From Micropterix aruncella (Eukaryota > Arthropoda > Insecta > Lepidoptera > Micropterigidae): a stretch of 64,000 nt of DNA. A model generated the notes under the pieces. The model had not been told where the DNA came from. It ran no database searches and was given only the letters and a program-made list of their open reading frames with translations. The stretch's first letter is position 1; the number at the start of each line of letters is the position of its first letter. The translations under genes were made by a program, and so were the position numbers. The DNA is taken from assembly GCA_944548615.1 (NCBI GenBank), contig CALYMY010000044.1:1-64000 (forward strand), in the 5' to 3' direction. Shown here piece by piece: positions 8,891-22,707 of this stretch.

Positions 8891-9455
8891 CTGAAAATGA
8901 AAATGAAAAAGCACAGATTAAATAGTATTGAAAAGTAATTAAAGAAGAAGAAGAAGACGAGATAAAAAGCAGAAGCAATGAAATGAAAAGCGTTCTAAAA
9001 CCCTATCTTTTGACACCTCGCTTGTGTGTATATGATAAAATAAAGAATATAATATTTAATTTATTAAACGAAGCCGCGGGAAAAATACTAAAACTCCCTT
9101 GGCTCGGATCGCTACTATTGAAAACAAACATCGTAAAATCGATAAATAAACTTTCGCAAGTATGACGAGGGCTGAAGTTACCATAGAAACAGAAATCGTT
9201 AAATCGATAAATATTCTATTGCGAGTCGGGCCACCGCCTGAGCTCGTTACTATGGAAACAAAACCGTTAAATCGATAAATCAATATACCTATACAGATAT
9301 TAAATCGTCTATAATTCCGTTAATATTACTCAGATTTGAAAATTAAAAGAAGCGTTAGATGCGCAAAGCAAAACTCTATTAGATAATAATAAACAGGGAG
9401 GACTATTGATGCCTTTTAGCGCAATAGCCCTCAAACGTCGGAAGCCAATTTATTT
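8732..9455. repeat. HOR spacer, copy 3
   Basis: 724 bp, matching the reference spacer. Motif triplet at 9111-9280. Confidence 0.95.
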
Positions 9456-12400
9456 CGAAAAATGTGATTTTTTCATAACAATTTCTATGTTCAAAATGAA
9501 AGTTTATATAAAAAAATTCAAAATGTCAAAATTTCGAAAATGCCATTTCGTAGAGATTTCAAAGGCCTTCGTTCTGTCCGAACACCGTAACGCGTTAGGT
9601 TTACTCTATCTCGATTTATTTCGAAAAATGTGATTTTTTCATAATAATTTCCAAGTTCAAAATGAAAGTTTATATAAAAATTTTCAAAATATCAAAATTT
9701 CAAAAATGCCATTTTGTAGAGCTTAAGCGGGGTGTCGATCTCGCCAAAGACCGCAACGCGGTAGGTTTACTCTATCTCGATTTATTTCGAAAAATGTGAT
9801 TTTTTCATAACAATTTCTATGTTCAAAATGAAAGTTTATATAAAATTTTTCAAAATGTCAAAATTTCGAAAATGCCATTTTGTAGAGATTACCAAGGTCG
9901 TCGTTCTGTCCGAACGCCGTAACGCTATAGGTTTACTCTATCACGATCTTTTTCGAAAAATGTGATTTTTTCATAACAATTTCTATGTTTAAAATGAAAT
10001 TTTATATAAAATTTTTCAAAATGTCAAAATTTCGAAAATGCCATTTTGTAGAGATTACCAAGGCCGTCGTTCTGTCCGAACGCCGTAACGCTATAGGTTT
10101 ACTCTATCACGATCTTTTTCGAAAAATGTGATTTTTTCATAATAATTTCTATGTTTAAAATGAAATTTTATATAAAATTTTTCAAAATGTCAAAATTTCA
10201 AAAATGCCATTTTGTAGAGCTTAAGCGGGGTGTCGATCTAGCCAAAGACCGCAACGCGGTAGGTTTACTCTATCACGGTCTTTTTCGAAAAATGTCATTT
10301 ATTCATAACAATTTCTATGTTCAAAATGAAAGTTTATATAAAAAATTTCAAAATGTCAAAATTTCGAAAATGCCATTTCGTAGAGATTACCAAGGCCGTG
10401 GTTCTGTCCGAACGCCGTAACGCTATAGGTTTACTCTATCACGATCTTTTTCGAAAAATGTGATTTTTTCATTATAATTTCTATGTTTAAAATGAAATTT
10501 TATATAAAATTTTTCAAAATGTCAAAATTTCAAAAATGCCATTTTGTAGAGCTTAAGCGGGGTGTCGATCTCGCCAAAGACCGCAACGCGGTAGGTTTAC
10601 TCTATCTCGATTTATTTCGAAAAATGTGATTTTTTCATAACAATTTCTATGTTCAAAATGAAAGTTTATATAAAAAATTTCAAAATGTCAAAATTTCGAA
10701 AATGCCATTTTGTAGAGATTACCAAGGCCGTCGTTCTGTCCGAACGCCGTAACCCTATAGGTTTACTCTATCACGATCTTTTTCGAAAAATGTGATTTTT
10801 TCATAACAATTTCTATGTTTAAAATGAAATTTTATATAAAATTTTTCAAAATGTCAAAATTTCGAAAATGCCATTTTGTAGAGATTACCAAGGCCGTCGT
10901 TCTGTCCGAACGCCGTAACGCTATAGGTTTACTCTATCACGATCTTTTTCGAAAAATGTGATTTTTTCATAATAATTTCTATGTTTAAAATGAAATTTTA
11001 TATAAAATTTTTCAAAATGTCAAAATTTCAAAAATGCCATTTTGTAGAGCTTAAGCGGGGTGTCGATCTAGCCAAAGACCGCAACGCGGTAGGTTTACTC
11101 TATCACGGTCTTTTTCGAAAAATGTCATTTATTCATAACAATTTCTATGTTCAAAATGAAAGTTTATATAAAAAATTTCAAAATGTCAAAATTTCGAAAA
11201 TGCCATTTCGTAGAGATTACCAAGGCCGTGGTTCTGTCCGAATGCCGTAACGCTATAGGTTTACTCTATCACGATCTTTTTCGAAAAATGTGATTTTTTC
11301 ATAATAATTTCTATGTTTAAAATGAAATTTTATATAAAATTTTTCAAAATGTCAAAATTTCAAAAATGCCATTTTGTAGAGCTTAAGCGGGGTGTCGATC
11401 TAGCCAAAGACCGCAACGCGGTAGGTTTACTCTATCACGGTCTTTTTCGAAAAATGTCATTTATTCATAACAATTTCTATGTTCAAAATGAAAGTTTATA
11501 TAAAAAATTTCAAAATGTCAAAATTTCGAAAATGCCATTTCGTAGAGATTACCAAGGCCGTGGTTCTGTCCGAACGCCGTAACGCTATAGGTTTACTCTA
11601 TCACGATCTTTTTCGAAAAATGTGATTTTTTCATTATAATTTCTATGTTTAAAATGAAATTTTATATAAAATTTTTCAAAATGTCAAAATTTCAAAAATG
11701 CCATTTTGTAGAGCTTAAGCGGGGTGTCGATCTCGCCAAAGACCGCAACGCGGTAGGTTTACTCTATCTCGATTTATTTCGAAAAATGTGATTTTTTCAT
11801 AACAATTTCTATGTTCAAAATGAAAGTTTATATAAAAAATTTCAAAATGTCAAAATTTCGAAAATGCCATTTTGTAGAGATTACCAAGGCCGTCGTTCTG
11901 TCCGAACGCCGTAACCCTATAGGTTTACTCTATCACGATCTTTTTCGAAAAATGTGATTTTTTCATAACAATTTCTATGTTTAAAATGAAATTTTATATA
12001 AAATTTTTCAAAATGTCAAAATTTCGAAAATGCCATTTTGTAGAGATTACCAAGGCCGTCGTTCTGTCCGAACGCCGTAACCCTATAGGTTTACTCTATC
12101 ACGATCTTTTTCGAAAAATATGATTTTTTCATAATAATTTCTATGTTTAAAATGAAATTTTATATAAAATTTTTCAAAAAGTCAAAATTTCAAAAATGCC
12201 ATTTTGTAGAGCTTAAGCGGGGTGTCGATCTCGCCAAAGACCGCAACGCGGTAGGTTTACTCTATCTCGTTCTTTTGTGAAAAATGTGATTTTTTCATAA
12301 CAATTTCTATGTTCAAAATGAAAGTTTATATAAAAAATTTCAAAATGTCAAAATTTCGAAAATGCCATTTCGTAGAGATTTCAAAGGCCTTCGTTATGCC

Positions 12401-12480
12401 CAAACACCGTAACGCGTTTTATTTACTCTATCACGGTCTTTTTCGAAAAATGACATTTATTCATAACAATTTCTATGTTC
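9456..12480. repeat. 166-bp satellite array, copy 3, 18 units (7 gained)
   Basis: The largest 166-bp array in the window. Monomer order is u1-u8, u4, u5, u6, u5, u6, u7, u8, u9, u10, u11, starting at 9456 and stepping by 166. It needs a 5-unit duplication (u4-u8; new u8-u4 junction at 10784) and a 2-unit duplication (u5-u6; junction at 11282). The three u5 copies, marked by CTAGCC, sit at 10120, 10950 and 11282. A private C-to-T lies at 11243. Confidence 0.96.
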
Positions 12481-13923
12481 AGGAGTTCCCTCGTCGGGAG
12501 CCAACCCTGGGTGCAGCAGCCATGTCATGGTGGAACTTAGTAATTGCCATCATAATGGAATGCCTATACCAAATTTCACGTCTCTACGGTTGACCGTTGA
12601 GGAGTTCCCTCGTCGGGAGCCAACCCTGGGTGCAGCAGCCATGTCATGGTGGAACTTAGTAATTGCCATCATAATGGAATGCCTATACCAAATTTCACGT
12701 CTCTACGGTTGACCGTTGAGGAGTTCCCTCGTCGGGAGCCAACCCTGGGTGCAGCAGCGATGTCATGGTGGAACTTAGAAATTGCCGTCATAATGGAATG
12801 CCTATACCAAATTTCACGTCTCTACGGTTGACCGTTGAGGAGTTCCCTCGTCGGGAGCCAACCCTGGGTGCAGCAGCCATGTCATGGTGGAACTTAGTAA
12901 TTGCCATCATAATGGAATGCCTATACCAAATTTCACGTCTCTACGGTTGACCGTTGAGGAGTTCCCTCGTCGGGAGCCAACCCTGGGTGCAGCAGCCATG
13001 TCATGGTGGAACTTAGTAATTGCCATCATAATGGAATGCCTATACCAAATTTCACGTCTCTACGGTTGACCGTTGAGGAGTTCCCTCGTCGGGAGCCAAC
13101 CCTGGGTGCAGCAGCCATGTCATGGTGGAACTTAGTAATTGCCATCATAATGGAATGCCTATACCAAATTTCACGTCTCTACGGTTGACCGTTGAGGAGT
13201 TCCCTCGTCGGGAGCCAACCCTGGGTGCAGCAGCCATGTCATGGTGGAACTTAGTAATTGCCATCATAATGGAATGCCTATACCAAATTTCACGTCTCTA
13301 CGGTTGACCGTTGAGGAGTTCCCTCGTCGGGAGCCAACCCTGGGTGCAGCAGCGATGTCATGGTGGAACTTAGAAATTGCCGTCATAATGGAATGCCTAT
13401 ACCAAATTTCACGTCTCTACGGTTGACCGTTGAGGAGTTCCCTCGTCGGGAGCCAACCCTGGGTGCAGCAGCCATGTCATGGTGGAACTTAGTAATTGCC
13501 ATCATAATGGAATGCCTATACCAAATTTCACGTCTCTACGGTTGACCGTTGAGGAGTTCCCTCGTCGGGAGCCAACCCTGGGTGCAGCAGCCATGTCATG
13601 GTGGAACTTAGTAATTGCCATCATAATGGAATGCCTATACCAAATTTCACGTCTCTACGGTTGACCGTTGAGGAGTTCCCTCGTCGGGAGCCAACCCTGG
13701 GTGCAGCAGCCATGTCATGGTGGAACTTAGTAATTGCCATCATAATGGAATGCCTATACCAAATTTCACGTCTCTACGGTTGACCGTTGAGAAGTTCCCT
13801 CGTCGGGAGCCAACCCTGGGTGCAGCAGCCATGTCATGGTGGAACTTAGTAATTGCCATCATAATGGAATGCCTATACCAAATTTCACGTCTCTACGGTT
13901 GACCGTTGAGGAGTTCCCTCGTC
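12481..13923. repeat. 119-bp satellite array, copy 3, 12 units
   Basis: Standard arrangement with b-type monomers at positions 3 and 8 (starts 12765 and 13360). Confidence 0.97.
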
Positions 13924-14082
13924 CTTGTCACGTACCTCTTTCCGTAGGTTGTTTACTCCTTTTAATTCGTTTAACGCCTCGCGGGCAATATCTCTGGCTC
14001 TTTCCGGTATTTCTTCGAAATTCCGAAACGGCACTTCTATTTCTGTGGTCTCCATATTGTCTCTTCTCGTTGATCAAAGGCA
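13924..14082 (-). pseudogene. Captured exon fragment, copy 4
   Basis: Matches the reference; ATG at 14055. Confidence 0.62.
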
Positions 14083-14647
14083 CTGAAAATGAAAATGAAA
14101 AAGCACAGATTAAATAGTATTGAAAAGTAATTAAAGAAGAAGAAGAAGACGAGATAAAAAGCAGAAGCAATGAAATGAAAAGCGTTCTAAAACCCTATCT
14201 TTTGACACCTCGCTTGTGTGTATATGATAAAATAAAGAATATAATATTTAATTTATTAAACGAAGCCGCGGGAAAAATACTAAAACTCCCTTGGCTCGGA
14301 TCGCTACTATTGAAAACAAACATCGTAAAATCGATAAATAAACTTTCGCAAGTATGACGAGGGCTGAAGTTACCATAGAAACAGAAATCGTTAAATCGAT
14401 AAATATTCTATTGCGAGTCGGGCCACCGCCTGAGCTCGTTACTATGGAAACAAAACCGTTAAATCGATAAATCAATATACCTATACAGATATTAAATCGT
14501 CTATAATTCCGTTAATATTACTCAGATTTGAAAATTAAAAGAAGCGTTAGATGCGCAAAGCAAAACTCTATTAGATAATAATAAACAGGGAGGACTATTG
14601 ATGCCTTTTAGCGCAATAGCCCTCAAACGTCGGAAGCCAATTTATTT
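13924..14647. repeat. HOR spacer, copy 4
   Basis: 724 bp, reference type. Motif triplet at 14303-14472. Confidence 0.95.
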
Positions 14648-16510
14648 CGAAAAATGTGATTTTTTCATAACAATTTCTATGTTCAAAATGAAAGTTTATA
14701 TAAAAAAATTCAAAATGTCAAAATTTCGAAAATGCCATTTCGTAGAGATTTCAAAGGCCTTCGTTCTGTCCGAACACCGTAACGCGTTAGGTTTACTCTA
14801 TCTCGATTTATTTCGAAAAATGTGATTTTTTCATAATAATTTCCAAGTTCAAAATGAAAGTTTATATAAAAATTTTCAAAATATCAAAATTTCAAAAATG
14901 CCATTTTGTAGAGCTTAAGCGGGGTGTCGATCTCGCCAAAGACCGCAACGCGGTAGGTTTACTCTATCTCGATTTATTTCGAAAAATGTGATTTTTTCAT
15001 AACAATTTCTATGTTCAAAATGAAAGTTTATATAAAATTTTTCAAAATGTCAAAATTTCGAAAATGCCATTTTGTAGAGATTACCAAGGTCGTCGTTCTG
15101 TCCGAACGCCGTAACGCTATAGGTTTACTCTATCACGATCTTTTTCGAAAAATGTGATTTTTTCATAACAATTTCTATGTTTAAAATGAAATTTTATATA
15201 AAATTTTTCAAAATGTCAAAATTTCGAAAATGCCATTTTGTAGAGATTACCAAGGCCGTCGTTCTGTCAGAACGCCGTAACGCTATAGGTTTACTCTATC
15301 ACGATCTTTTTCGAAAAATGTGATTTTTTCATAATAATTTCTATGTTTAAAATGAAATTTTATATAAAATTTTTCAAAATGTCAAAATTTCAAAAATGCC
15401 ATTTTGTAGAGCTTAAGCGGGGTGTCGATCTAGCCAAAGACCGCAACGCGGTAGGTTTACTCTATCACGGTCTTTTTCGAAAAATGTCATTTATTCATAA
15501 CAATTTCTATGTTCAAAATGAAAGTTTATATAAAAAATTTCAAAATGTCAAAATTTCGAAAATGCCATTTCGTAGAGATTACCAAGGCCGTGGTTCTGTC
15601 CGAACGCCGTAACGCTATAGGTTTACTCTATCACGATCTTTTTCGAAAAATGTGATTTTTTCATTATAATTTCTATGTTTAAAATGAAATTTTATATAAA
15701 ATTTTTCAAAATGTCAAAATTTCAAAAATGCCATTTTGTAGAGCTTAAGCGGGGTGTCGATCTCGCCAAAGACCGCAACGCGGTAGGTTTACTCTATCTC
15801 GATTTATTTCGAAAAATGTGATTTTTTCATAACAATTTCTATGTTCAAAATGAAAGTTTATATAAAAAATTTCAAAATGTCAAAATTTCGAAAATGCCAT
15901 TTTGTAGAGATTACCAAGGCCGTCGTTCTGTCCGAACGCCGTAACCCTATAGGTTTACTCTATCACGATCTTTTTCGAAAAATGTGATTTTTTCATAACA
16001 ATTTCTATGTTTAAAATGAAATTTTATATAAAATTTTTCAAAATGTCAAAATTTCGAAAATGCCATTTTGTAGAGATTACCAAGGCCGTCGTTCTGTCCG
16101 AACGCCGTAACCCTATAGGTTTACTCTATCACGATCTTTTTCGAAAAATATGATTTTTTCATAATAATTTCTATGTTTAAAATGAAATTTTATATAAAAT
16201 TTTTCAAAAAGTCAAAATTTCAAAAATGCCATTTTGTAGAGCTTAAGCGGGGTGTCGATCTCGCCAAAGACCGCAACGCGGTAGGTTTACTCTATCTCGT
16301 TCTTTTGTGAAAAATGTGATTTTTTCATAACAATTTCTATGTTCAAAATGAAAGTTTATATAAAAAATTTCAAAATGTCAAAATTTCGAAAATGCCATTT
16401 CGTAGAGATTTCAAAGGCCTTCGTTATGCCCAAACACCGTAACGCGTTTTATTTACTCTATCACGGTCTTTTTCGAAAAATGACATTTATTCATAACAAT
16501 TTCTATGTTC
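14648..16510. repeat. 166-bp satellite array, copy 4, 11 units
   Basis: Standard u1-u11 plus 37 bp. A private C-to-A at 15269 in u4 breaks the CGTTCTGTCCGAACG dyad. Confidence 0.97.
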
Positions 16511-17953
16511 AGGAGTTCCCTCGTCGGGAGCCAACCCTGGGTGCAGCAGCCATGTCATGGTGGAACTTAGTAATTGCCATCATAATGGAATGCCTATACC
16601 AAATTTCACGTCTCTACGGTTGACCGTTGAGGAGTTCCCTCGTCGGGAGCCAACCCTGGGTGCAGCAGCCATGTCATGGTGGAACTTAGTAATTGCCATC
16701 ATAATGGAATGCCTATACCAAATTTCACGTCTCTACGGTTGACCGTTGAGGAGTTCCCTCGTCGGGAGCCAACCCTGGGTGCAGCAGCGATGTCATGGTG
16801 GAACTTAGAAATTGCCGTCATAATGGAATGCCTATACCAAATTTCACGTCTCTACGGTTGACCGTTGAGGAGTTCCCTCGTCGGGAGCCAACCCTGGGTG
16901 CAGCAGCCATGTCATGGTGGAACTTAGTAATTGCCATCATAATGGAATGCCTATACCAAATTTCACGTCTCTACGGTTGACCGTTGAGGAGTTCCCTCGT
17001 CGGGAGCCAACCCTGGGTGCAGCAGCCATGTCATGGTGGAACTTAGTAATTGCCATCATAATGGAATGCCTATACCAAATTTCACGTCTCTACGGTTGAC
17101 CGTTGAGGAGTTCCCTCGTCGGGAGCCAACCCTGGGTGCAGCAGCCATGTCATGGTGGAACTTAGTAATTGCCATCATAATGGAATGCCTATACCAAATT
17201 TCACGTCTCTACGGTTGACCGTTGAGGAGTTCCCTCGTCGGGAGCCAACCCTGGGTGCAGCAGCCATGTCATGGTGGAACTTAGTAATTGCCATCATAAT
17301 GGAATGCCTATACCAAATTTCACGTCTCTACGGTTGACCGTTGAGGAGTTCCCTCGTCGGGAGCCAACCCTGGGTGCAGCAGCGATGTCATGGTGGAACT
17401 TAGAAATTGCCGTCATAATGGAATGCCTATACCAAATTTCACGTCTCTACGGTTGACCGTTGAGGAGTTCCCTCGTCGGGAGCCAACCCTGGGTGCAGCA
17501 GCCATGTCATGGTGGAACTTAGTAATTGCCATCATAATGGAATGCCTATACCAAATTTCACGTCTCTACGGTTGACCGTTGAGGAGTTCCCTCGTCGGGA
17601 GCCAACCCTGGGTGCAGCAGCCATGTCATGGTGGAACTTAGTAATTGCCATCATAATGGAATGCCTATACCAAATTTCACGTCTCTACGGTTGACCGTTG
17701 AGGAGTTCCCTCGTCGGGAGCCAACCCTGGGTGCAGCAGCCATGTCATGGTGGAACTTAGTAATTGCCATCATAATGGAATGCCTATACCAAATTTCACG
17801 TCTCTACGGTTGACCGTTGAGAAGTTCCCTCGTCGGGAGCCAACCCTGGGTGCAGCAGCCATGTCATGGTGGAACTTAGTAATTGCCATCATAATGGAAT
17901 GCCTATACCAAATTTCACGTCTCTACGGTTGACCGTTGAGGAGTTCCCTCGTC
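16511..17953. repeat. 119-bp satellite array, copy 4, 12 units
   Basis: Standard; b-type monomers start at 16795 and 17390. Confidence 0.97.
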
Positions 17954-18112
17954 CTTGTCACGTACCTCTTTCCGTAGGTTGTTTACTCCTTTTAATTCGT
18001 TTAACGCCTCGCGGGCAATATCTCTGGCTCTTTCCGGTATTTCTTCGAAATTCCGAAACGGCACTTCTATTTCTGTGGTCTCCATATTGTCTCTTCTCGT
18101 TGATCAAAGGCA
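17954..18112 (-). pseudogene. Captured exon fragment, copy 5
   Basis: Matches the reference; ATG at 18085. Confidence 0.62.
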
Positions 18113-18677
18113 CTGAAAATGAAAATGAAAAAGCACAGATTAAATAGTATTGAAAAGTAATTAAAGAAGAAGAAGAAGACGAGATAAAAAGCAGAAGCAA
18201 TGAAATGAAAAGCGTTCTAAAACCCTATCTTTTGACACCTCGCTTGTGTGTATATGATAAAATAAAGAATATAATATTTAATTTATTAAACGAAGCCGCG
18301 GGAAAAATACTAAAACTCCCTTGGCTCGGATCGCTACTATTGAAAACAAACATCGTAAAATCGATAAATAAACTTTCGCAAGTATGACGAGGGCTGAAGT
18401 TACCATAGAAACAGAAATCGTTAAATCGATAAATATTCTATTGCGAGTCGGGCCACCGCCTGAGCTCGTTACTATGGAAACAAAACCGTTAAATCGATAA
18501 ATCAATATACCTATACAGATATTAAATCGTCTATAATTCCGTTAATATTACTCAGATTTGAAAATTAAAAGAAGCGTTAGATGCGCAAAGCAAAACTCTA
18601 TTAGATAATAATAAACAGGGAGGACTATTGATGCCTTTTAGCGCAATAGCCCTCAAACGTCGGAAGCCAATTTATTT
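17954..18677. repeat. HOR spacer, copy 5
   Basis: 724 bp, reference type. Motif triplet at 18333-18502. Confidence 0.95.
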
Positions 18678-20540
18678 CGAAAAATGTGATTTTTTCATAA
18701 CAATTTCTATGTTCAAAATGAAAGTTTATATAAAAAAATTCAAAATGTCAAAATTTCGAAAATGCCATTTCGTAGAGATTTCAAAGGCCTTCGTTCTGTC
18801 CGAACACCGTAACGCGTTAGGTTTACTCTATCTCGATTTATTTCGAAAAATGTGATTTTTTCATAATAATTTCCAAGTTCAAAATGAAAGTTTATATAAA
18901 AATTTTCAAAATATCAAAATTTCAAAAATGCCATTTTGTAGAGCTTAAGCGGGGTGTCGATCTCGCCAAAGACCGCAACGCGGTAGGTTTACTCTATCTC
19001 GATTTATTTCGAAAAATGTGATTTTTTCATAACAATTTCTATGTTCAAAATGAAAGTTTATATAAAATTTTTCAAAATGTCAAAATTTCGAAAATGCCAT
19101 TTTGTAGAGATTACCAAGGTCGTCGTTCTGTCCGAACGCCGTAACGCTATAGGTTTACTCTATCACGATCTTTTTCGAAAAATGTGATTTTTTCATAACA
19201 ATTTCTATGTTTAAAATGAAATTTTATATAAAATTTTTCAAAATGTCAAAATTTCGAAAATGCCATTTTGTAGAGATTACCAAGGCCGTCGTTCTGTCCG
19301 AACGCCGTAACGCTATAGGTTTACTCTATCACGATCTTTTTCGAAAAATGTGATTTTTTCATAATAATTTCTATGTTTAAAATGAAATTTTATATAAAAT
19401 TTTTCAAAATGTCAAAATTTCAAAAATGCCATTTTGTAGAGCTTAAGCGGGGTGTCGATCTAGCCAAAGACCGCAACGCGGTAGGTTTACTCTATCACGG
19501 TCTTTTTCGAAAAATGTCATTTATTCATAACAATTTCTATGTTCAAAATGAAAGTTTATATAAAAAATTTCAAAATGTCAAAATTTCGAAAATGCCATTT
19601 CGTAGAGATTACCAAGGCCGTGGTTCTGTCCGAACGCCGTAACGCTATAGGTTTACTCTATCACGATCTTTTTCGAAAAATGTGATTTTTTCATTATAAT
19701 TTCTATGTTTAAAATGAAATTTTATATAAAATTTTTCAAAATGTCAAAATTTCAAAAATGCCATTTTGTAGAGCTTAAGCGGGGTGTCGATCTCGCCAAA
19801 GACCGCAACGCGGTAGGTTTACTCTATCTCGATTTATTTCGAAAAATGTGATTTTTTCATAACAATTTCTATGTTCAAAATGAAAGTTTATATAAAAAAT
19901 TTCAAAATGTCAAAATTTCGAAAATGCCATTTTGTAGAGATTACCAAGGCCGTCGTTCTGTCCGAACGCCGTAACCCTATAGGTTTACTCTATCACGATC
20001 TTTTTCGAAAAATGTGATTTTTTCATAACAATTTCTATGTTTAAAATGAAATTTTATATAAAATTTTTCAAAATGTCAAAATTTCGAAAATGCCATTTTG
20101 TAGAGATTACCAAGGCCGTCGTTCTGTCCGAACGCCGTAACCCTATAGGTTTACTCTATCACGATCTTTTTCGAAAAATATGATTTTTTCATAATAATTT
20201 CTATGTTTAAAATGAAATTTTATATAAAATTTTTCAAAAAGTCAAAATTTCAAAAATGCCATTTTGTAGAGCTTAAGCGGGGTGTCGATCTCGCCAAAGA
20301 CCGCAACGCGGTAGGTTTACTCTATCTCGTTCTTTTGTGAAAAATGTGATTTTTTCATAACAATTTCTATGTTCAAAATGAAAGTTTATATAAAAAATTT
20401 CAAAATGTCAAAATTTCGAAAATGCCATTTCGTAGAGATTTCAAAGGCCTTCGTTATGCCCAAACACCGTAACGCGTTTTATTTACTCTATCACGGTCTT
20501 TTTCGAAAAATGACATTTATTCATAACAATTTCTATGTTC
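18678..20540. repeat. 166-bp satellite array, copy 5, 11 units
   Basis: Standard u1-u11 plus 37 bp; no private variant noticed. Confidence 0.97.
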
Positions 20541-21983
20541 AGGAGTTCCCTCGTCGGGAGCCAACCCTGGGTGCAGCAGCCATGTCATGGTGGAACTTAG
20601 TAATTGCCATCATAATGGAATGCCTATACCAAATTTCACGTCTCTACGGTTGACCGTTGAGGAGTTCCCTCGTCGGGAGCCAACCCTGGGTGCAGCAGCC
20701 ATGTCATGGTGGAACTTAGTAATTGCCATCATAATGGAATGCCTATACCAAATTTCACGTCTCTACGGTTGACCGTTGAGGAGTTCCCTCGTCGGGAGCC
20801 AACCCTGGGTGCAGCAGCGATGTCATGGTGGAACTTAGAAATTGCCGTCATAATGGAATGCCTATACCAAATTTCACGTCTCTACGGTTGACCGTTGAGG
20901 AGTTCCCTCGTCGGGAGCCAACCCTGGGTGCAGCAGCCATGTCATGGTGGAACTTAGTAATTGCCATCATAATGGAATGCCTATACCAAATTTCACGTCT
21001 CTACGGTTGACCGTTGAGGAGTTCCCTCGTCGGGAGCCAACCCTGGGTGCAGCAGCCATGTCATGGTGGAACTTAGTAATTGCCATCATAATGGAATGCC
21101 TATACCAAATTTCACGTCTCTACGGTTGACCGTTGAGGAGTTCCCTCGTCGGGAGCCAACCCTGGGTGCAGCAGCCATGTCATGGTGGAACTTAGTAATT
21201 GCCATCATAATGGAATGCCTATACCAAATTTCACGTCTCTACGGTTGACCGTTGAGGAGTTCCCTCGTCGGGAGCCAACCCTGGGTGCAGCAGCCATGTC
21301 ATGGTGGAACTTAGTAATTGCCATCATAATGGAATGCCTATACCAAATTTCACGTCTCTACGGTTGACCGTTGAGGAGTTCCCTCGTCGGGAGCCAACCC
21401 TGGGTGCAGCAGCGATGTCATGGTGGAACTTAGAAATTGCCGTCATAATGGAATGCCTATACCAAATTTCACGTCTCTACGGTTGACCGTTGAGGAGTTC
21501 CCTCGTCGGGAGCCAACCCTGGGTGCAGCAGCCATGTCATGGTGGAACTTAGTAATTGCCATCATAATGGAATGCCTATACCAAATTTCACGTCTCTACG
21601 GTTGACCGTTGAGGAGTTCCCTCGTCGGGAGCCAACCCTGGGTGCAGCAGCCATGTCATGGTGGAACTTAGTAATTGCCATCATAATGGAATGCCTATAC
21701 CAAATTTCACGTCTCTACGGTTGACCGTTGAGGAGTTCCCTCGTCGGGAGCCAACCCTGGGTGCAGCAGCCATGTCATGGTGGAACTTAGTAATTGCCAT
21801 CATAATGGAATGCCTATACCAAATTTCACGTCTCTACGGTTGACCGTTGAGAAGTTCCCTCGTCGGGAGCCAACCCTGGGAGCAGCAGCCATGTCATGGT
21901 GGAACTTAGTAATTGCCATCATAATGGAATGCCTATACCAAATTTCACGTCTCTACGGTTGACCGTTGAGGAGTTCCCTCGTC
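20541..21983. repeat. 119-bp satellite array, copy 5, 12 units
   Basis: Standard order; b-type starts at 20825 and 21420. A private T-to-A at 21881 lies in the terminal unit. Confidence 0.97.
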
Positions 21984-22142
21984 CTTGTCACGTACCTCTT
22001 TCCGTAGGTTGTTTACTCCTTTTAATTCGTTTAACGCCTCGCGGGCAATATCTCTGGCTCTTTCCGGTATTTCTTCGAAATTCCGAAACGGCACTTCTAT
22101 TTCTGTGGTCTCCATATTGTCTCTTCTCGTTGATCAAAGGCA
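21984..22142 (-). pseudogene. Captured exon fragment, copy 6
   Basis: Matches the reference; ATG at 22115. Confidence 0.62.
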
Positions 22143-22707
22143 CTGAAAATGAAAATGAAAAAGCACAGATTAAATAGTATTGAAAAGTAATTAAAGAAGA
22201 AGAAGAAGACGAGATAAAAAGCAGAAGCAATGAAATGAAAAGCGTTCTAAAACCCTATCTTTTGACACCTCGCTTGTGTGTATATGATAAAATAAAGAAT
22301 ATAATATTTAATTTATTAAACGAAGCCGCGGGAAAAATACTAAAACTCCCTTGGCTCGGATCGCTACTATTGAAAACAAACATCGTAAAATCGATAAATA
22401 AACTTTCGCAAGTATGACGAGGGCTGAAGTTACCATAGAAACAGAAATCGTTAAATCGATAAATATTCTATTGCGAGTCGGGCCACCGCCTGAGCTCGTT
22501 ACTATGGAAACAAAACCGTTAAATCGATAAATCAATATACCTATACAGATATTAAATCGTCTATAATTCCGTTAATATTACTCAGATTTGAAAATTAAAA
22601 GAAGCGTTAGATGCGCAAAGCAAAACTCTATTAGATAATAATAAACAGGGAGGACTATTGATGCCTTTTAGCGCAATAGCCCTCAAACGTCGGAAGCCAA
22701 TTTATTT
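21984..22707. repeat. HOR spacer, copy 6
   Basis: 724 bp, reference type. Motif triplet at 22363-22532. Confidence 0.95.
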
